Source of the DNA: Crenobacter intestini
Lineage (GTDB): Bacteria; Pseudomonadota; Gammaproteobacteria; Burkholderiales; Chromobacteriaceae
Direction: 5' to 3'
NCBI RefSeq assembly: GCF_004919095.1
Contig: NZ_STGJ01000006.1
Location: forward strand, 123,821-187,820
DNA length: 64,000 nucleotides
In this document: piece by piece, positions 61,080 through 64,000 of the stretch
Layout: every line of letters begins with the position of its first letter
Numbering within the stretch: position 1 is the first letter of the stretch
The notes under the pieces: model-generated
The model's input: only the letters and a program-made list of their open reading frames with translations
Databases searched by the model: none
Told to the model about the DNA's origin: nothing
Program-made: the position numbers and the translations under genes

Positions 61080-62675
61080 TCAGGACACCGCCGGCACGGC
61101 CGCCGGCACCGGCGCGCGGCGGGCCAGCCACAGCTTCAGAAGCGGCAGCGCCAGCGCGAACCACAGCGCGCACACCGCGAGGCCCGCCCACACCGACAGG
61201 GTCGCGCCCAGCGCGAGGTAGCCCGCGAACGAGCCGCCCGCCACCAGCAGCGCGTACGGCAGCTGGGTCAGTACATGGTCGATGTGGTGGCAGCCCGCGC
61301 CGGTCGACGACAGGATGGTGGTGTCCGAAATCGGCGAGCAATGGTCGCCGAACACCGAGCCTGCCAGCACGGCGGACAGCGACGGCAGCAAGAGCGCAGG
61401 CTCGGCCGCCATCACCAGGTCCGCGCCCAAAGGCAGCATGATGCCGAAGGTGCCCCAGCTGGTACCGGTCGAGAACGCCATCGCGCCGGCCAGCACGAAG
61501 AGCACCGCGGGCAGCAGCCACACCGGCATCGCCAGCTCAGCCATCGACGCCAGGTACTTGCCGGTCTCCACGTCGCGGATCACCGCGGCGATCAGCCACG
61601 CCAGAAGCAGGATGCGCAGCGCCGGCCACATGGCGGACACGCCGTGTCGTACCACCGACAGCCACTCGCGCTCGGGCAGGCCAAGCTGCACGGCGAGCAC
61701 GCCGGCGACCAGCAGCGCACACAGCGCGCCGCCGACCAGCGACAGCCCGACGTTGGTGTTCTCGAACGCGCCCAGCACGCTGAAGGCCGCGCCGCTGCCG
61801 GCCAGCGCCTCGGCGCCGGTGGCGACCATGAAGTAGACGGTCGCGAGCACCAGCGTCGCGATCGGCAGCACCAGGTCGCGCACCCGGCCCGCACAGGCAG
61901 GCGTAAGCGACTCGGTCGCCCCCGGCGGCGTACCCTTGGCCGCGTCGTAAAGCTCGCCCTCTGCGGCGTCCGCCTCGTGGCGCGCCATTGGCCCGAAGTC
62001 GAGTTCCCACGCGATCACCGCGACCACCATCGCCAGCGTGAACAGCGCGTAGAAGTTCATCGGCACCATCGCGACAAAGGCGGACAAGGGGCTCAGGTCG
62101 TTCACGCCGTGCGCGACCAGGATGCCACCGATCACCGCGACGATATACGCGCCCCACGACGAGACCGGCATCATCACGCACACCGGCGCGGCGGTCGAAT
62201 CGAGCAGGTAGGCGAGCTTGGCGCGCGAGATGCGGTAACGGTCGGTCACCGGGCGGCAGATGGTGCCGGCGGCGAGGCTGTGGAAGTAGTCGTCGATGAA
62301 GAACAGGAACACCAGCAGGCCGGTCGCCCACTTGGCCTGGCGGCGGCTGCGGATTCGCTGCTGCGCCCACAGCGCGAAGGCGTGGCTGCCGCCGGTGAGC
62401 GCCATCAGCGCGATCAGCGCGCCCAGCAGCAGCAGGAACAGCAGGATGTTGACACTGCCCCAGTTGGGCGCACCGTCGCTCCACACGATCGCGAGCGCAC
62501 TCTGCCCGAGGTAACGCAGCGCGAAGGGGATGTCGCCGCCGGTCAGCAGCAAGGCGCCGGCGACAATGCCCAGGCCCAGCGACAGCACCACGCGGCGGGT
62601 GGTCACCGCCAGGACGACGGCGATCAGGGGCGGCAGCACCGCCCACAGGGAATCGGAATAACGAATCAGGTCCAT
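61080..62675 (-). CDS. NhaC-family transporter under a lysine riboswitch, probable lysine transporter LysW
   Basis: A 531-residue membrane protein with about 12-13 transmembrane helices of the Na+/H+ antiporter NhaC family. Core signatures are LLVFLFFIDDYFHSLAAGTI, DSTAAPVCVMMPVSSWGAYI, AFSTGTSWGTFGIMLPLG and SVFGDHCSPISDTTILSSTG. The family includes sodium pumps and amino acid antiporters. A lysine riboswitch lies directly upstream, and comparative work on the lysine (LYS) element named NhaC-family members under it LysW, predicted lysine transporters, so lysine uptake is favoured here. The ATG at 62675 is used; a GTG at 62687 in frame is the alternative. It is monocistronic. Confidence 0.85.
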   Translation of the reverse strand: MDLIRYSDSLWAVLPPLIAVVLAVTTRRVVLSLGLGIVAGALLLTGGDIPFALRYLGQSALAIVWSDGAPNWGSVNILLFLLLLGALIALMALTGGSHAFALWAQQRIRSRRQAKWATGLLVFLFFIDDYFHSLAAGTICRPVTDRYRISRAKLAYLLDSTAAPVCVMMPVSSWGAYIVAVIGGILVAHGVNDLSPLSAFVAMVPMNFYALFTLAMVVAVIAWELDFGPMARHEADAAEGELYDAAKGTPPGATESLTPACAGRVRDLVLPIATLVLATVYFMVATGAEALAGSGAAFSVLGAFENTNVGLSLVGGALCALLVAGVLAVQLGLPEREWLSVVRHGVSAMWPALRILLLAWLIAAVIRDVETGKYLASMAELAMPVWLLPAVLFVLAGAMAFSTGTSWGTFGIMLPLGADLVMAAEPALLLPSLSAVLAGSVFGDHCSPISDTTILSSTGAGCHHIDHVLTQLPYALLVAGGSFAGYLALGATLSVWAGLAVCALWFALALPLLKLWLARRAPVPAAVPAVS

Positions 62676-62771
62676 GATCTCTTTCACCTTTAGGATTCAG
62701 GCGGAGATCTACCGAGAAGAACAGAAGGCATGACAACGGACGCACGTAGCGCGTCTGAACGAGACTTCCAC

Positions 62772-62948
62772 CCTTTCAGTAGCGCTCCATAGTTTGCTCA
62801 GACTATGGCAGTGACGACCCTGTTCAGGCCGCCCCCAGCGCCCGCACCCGACGGTGCAGACGCTTCGGCGCCGACCCCTTTTGGCGACGATCGGCGGGTT
62901 CCCCCTCCTGTCGCGGACTCTTGGCCGGCGCAACCTCTACTTAAAAGT
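62772..62948 (-). ncRNA. Lysine riboswitch (L-box)
   Basis: On the minus strand the conserved lysine aptamer elements occur in order: GTAGAGGTTGCG with CAAGAGT (P2 internal loop), GGGGGAA, AGGGGTCGGCGCCGAAGCG with CGCTGGGGGCGG (the GCCGAAG core), and GTCACTGCCATAG...CTATGGAGCGCTAC closing P5 and P1. The first GTAG pairs with the last CTAC. The roughly 95 bases to the start codon form the expression platform; no classic U-run terminator is seen, so control of translation initiation is likelier. Confidence 0.92.
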
Positions 62949-63036
62949 TGCCGGACCATTATTCATTGCGAGCACGTACTATGCAAGAAGTTTATGCCTG
63001 CAACACATTCCACTCCTGCGGCAAACGCGCAGCCGC

Positions 63037-63504
63037 TTACCAGCGGCTAAACGGCTGCTTCATCAGCACCGCGTTGTAGTAGCGCGCGTCGCCGGTCACC
63101 TCCTCGCCCAGCCACGCCGGCCGCTCGAAGGCCTCGTCTTCGCTCGAGAGCTCCACCTCGGCGAGGACGAGGCCCGCGTTCTCGCCGAAGAACTCGTCGA
63201 CCTCGAACACATGGCCGCCTGCGGGCACCCGGTGGCGCAGCTTGTCGATCACGCCCGGCTCGCACAGCGCGAGCAGCGCCTCGGCGTCGGCAAGCGGGAT
63301 CGCCTGCTCCCACTCGTAACGGGCGACCCCGGTCTCGTTGCCGATGCCCTTGATGGTCAGATAGCCCTGGCTTCCCTTGATGCGCACGCGCACAGTGCGC
63401 TCGGGCACCGAGCAAAGATAACCCTGAGTGATGCGCTCGGCGCCGACCGCCTCGCCGCGAAACTCACCCGCCACCCGAAACTTGCGTTCAATTTCCTGCG
63501 CCAT
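63037..63504 (-). CDS. CYTH-domain protein (triphosphate tunnel metalloenzyme)
   Basis: A 155-residue single CYTH domain. The hallmark EIERKF is at residues 4-9. Alternating charged strands that line the tunnel follow: TVRVRIKGSQGYLTIKG, YEWEQAIP, KLRHRVPAGGHVFEVDEF and LVLAEVELSSEDE. Bacterial members of this size, such as that of Nitrosomonas europaea, hydrolyse inorganic triphosphate; related ones are class IV adenylate cyclases or thiamine triphosphatases. A triphosphatase is the default guess. GGAGGG precedes the ATG. Confidence 0.88.
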   Translation of the reverse strand: MAQEIERKFRVAGEFRGEAVGAERITQGYLCSVPERTVRVRIKGSQGYLTIKGIGNETGVARYEWEQAIPLADAEALLALCEPGVIDKLRHRVPAGGHVFEVDEFFGENAGLVLAEVELSSEDEAFERPAWLGEEVTGDARYYNAVLMKQPFSRW

Positions 63505-63741
63505 GCCTTACCCTCCTGTCTGTTTGCCTGCGTGGCAGCATAACAAATGCGCGCGGGCTTATGGCGGGCACGCAGGGTGATTAAACCACTGCCTGCGGCG
63601 GACACCGTGCGACAACAAAAATCTATGGTCAGCCTGAACTTTGCAAGGACAGAATCGTGGTGAACAATGACAGGGAAGGCTTGCTCTAATCTATCCGGAT
63701 TCCTGATGGGCCGCTAAGCCCGATCCATGATGTGAGCCGCT
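63505..63741. other. Non-coding region between CYTH gene and IS end
   Basis: About 240 bases. They include the CYTH promoter and probably the outer junction of the IS110-family element; I cannot place the exact boundary because this family lacks clear terminal repeats. Confidence 0.4.
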
Positions 63742-63805
63742 CCTGACGGTCCTCAAAAAGCGCTCAGTCTCGAAGACTGTTTTTTGTGCCAGGTTGTCCG
63801 TCAGG
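63742..63805. ncRNA. Structured non-coding end of the IS110-family element (bridge-RNA candidate)
   Basis: CCTGACGGTC (63742-63751) and GTCCGTCAGG (63796-63805) are near-perfect complements enclosing a loop with an inner hairpin CAGTCT-CGA-AGACTG (63765-63779) followed by TTTTTT. IS110-family elements encode bridge RNAs in non-coding ends; the 3' end beside the transposase stop is the place used by the IS1111 group. Strand and function are not proven. Confidence 0.4.
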
Positions 63806-63861
63806 CCGTGGGCCGGTTGTCGTCATCAGTGTCTGTCGTCGCAATAGCAGGCTTTCACTCA

Positions 63862-63890
63862 CCGCCGGGGTCCTCCCGGCGGTTTTTTTT
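63862..63890 (+). terminator. Plus-strand terminator touching the transposase stop codon
   Basis: CCGCCGGG (63862-63869) pairs with CCCGGCGG (63875-63882), followed by eight T. It points into the end of the transposase gene and would block transcription entering it from the left. Confidence 0.8.
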
Positions 63891-64000
63891 CAATTCACGG
63901 CACGGGGCTGGGGGCGATAATCGCCGCCTTTGGCGAGAATCGCCCACACGACCCGTGCCAGCTTGTTGGCCAGCGCACAGGCCACGATATTGCCGTGGCG
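63890..64000 (-). mobile_element. IS110-family transposase, C-terminal end only
   Basis: The last 36 codons of a minus-strand gene that continues beyond the window. The visible end, RHGNIVACALANKLARVVWA followed by ILAKGGDYRP, is the typical C-terminus of IS110/IS1111 DEDD transposases (compare ANK-AR--WA-L---G--YRP). The catalytic Ser-containing part lies outside the window, so completeness cannot be judged. Confidence 0.8.

Noticed and set aside
63505..63890. A tRNA or other stable RNA gene near the right edge
   Set aside because: No cloverleaf or T-loop (GGTTCRANNC) motif; the structure fits the non-coding end of the insertion element better.
1..64000. CRISPR array, rRNA, prophage or toxin-antitoxin module
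   Set aside because: No regularly spaced direct repeats, no rRNA-like stretch, no phage structural or integrase gene and no recognisable small toxin pair were seen on either strand.

Overview
The window is chromosomal DNA of a high-GC Gram-negative bacterium, most likely a betaproteobacterium of the Neisseriales/Chromobacteriaceae type. Supporting signs are the PqiB/PqiC envelope pair, the roughly 1,200-residue PutA without a DNA-binding head, the class II (B12-dependent) ribonucleotide reductase as the only RNR seen, the ActP/DUF485 pair, EttA, and a PagL-type lipid A deacylase. Taxonomy is inferred from gene content only. Coding density is high, neighbouring genes often overlap by 4 bases (ATGA/GTGA), and no rRNA, tRNA, CRISPR array or prophage was recognised. 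Only the right edge shows a mobile element: the tail of an IS110-family transposase.

Layout. 1-2.6 kb: end of pqiB, then pqiC, and a UPF0149/SEC-C protein. 2.7-4.9 kb: a PAS-PAS-GGDEF diguanylate cyclase with an eroded EAL domain. 5.0-10.4 kb: an IclR regulator divergent from a tightly coupled operon (VOC protein, fumarylacetoacetase-family hydrolase, maleylacetoacetate isomerase, acetoacetate-CoA ligase, DUF2784), which fits the lower homogentisate/tyrosine pathway. 10.4-15.1 kb: glycerate kinase, thioredoxin 2 coupled to a two-domain lysozyme inhibitor, and pdxY-methyltransferase-GNAT. 15.2-19.2 kb: ettA, then DUF485-actP behind a possible structured leader. 19.5-25.9 kb: a small exported protein, a chemoreceptor, a YbaK protein and thiBPQ under a TPP riboswitch. 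26-32 kb: ammonium transporter, GlsB and PEBP proteins, a LysR regulator, and an ornithine-racemase-like enzyme with a basic amino acid antiporter.

32-41 kb: a Ca2+-type P-ATPase coupled to a Ca2+/Na+ antiporter and followed by a double universal stress protein; adenine deaminase coupled to a DUF1289/CWC protein; a short FimV-like LysM protein; a lone LivK-type binding lipoprotein. 41-49.5 kb: putA, tag, a YpfJ-type metallopeptidase and nrdJ with two probable NrdR boxes. 49.6-59.4 kb: a DUF748 envelope protein, a gamma-glutamylputrescine synthetase-like enzyme, a PagL-like protein and a three-gene tripartite efflux operon. 59.5-64 kb: a tail-anchored small protein, a TerB-DUF697 protein, an NhaC-family transporter behind a clear lysine riboswitch (hence probably a lysine transporter), a CYTH protein and the IS110 fragment.

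The strongest themes are envelope maintenance and host or predator defence (Pqi, lysozyme inhibitor fusion, PagL, DUF748, FimV-like, efflux) and amino acid/polyamine catabolism with its transport (tyrosine, proline, ornithine/arginine, lysine, putrescine). RNA-level control is also visible (TPP and lysine riboswitches, plus two leader structures proposed here). No wholly new multigene system was recognised. The most unusual items are the PliG-PliI fusion, the lysine-riboswitch-controlled NhaC transporter, the possible structured leaders of DUF485-actP and amt, and the structured non-coding end of the IS110 element.
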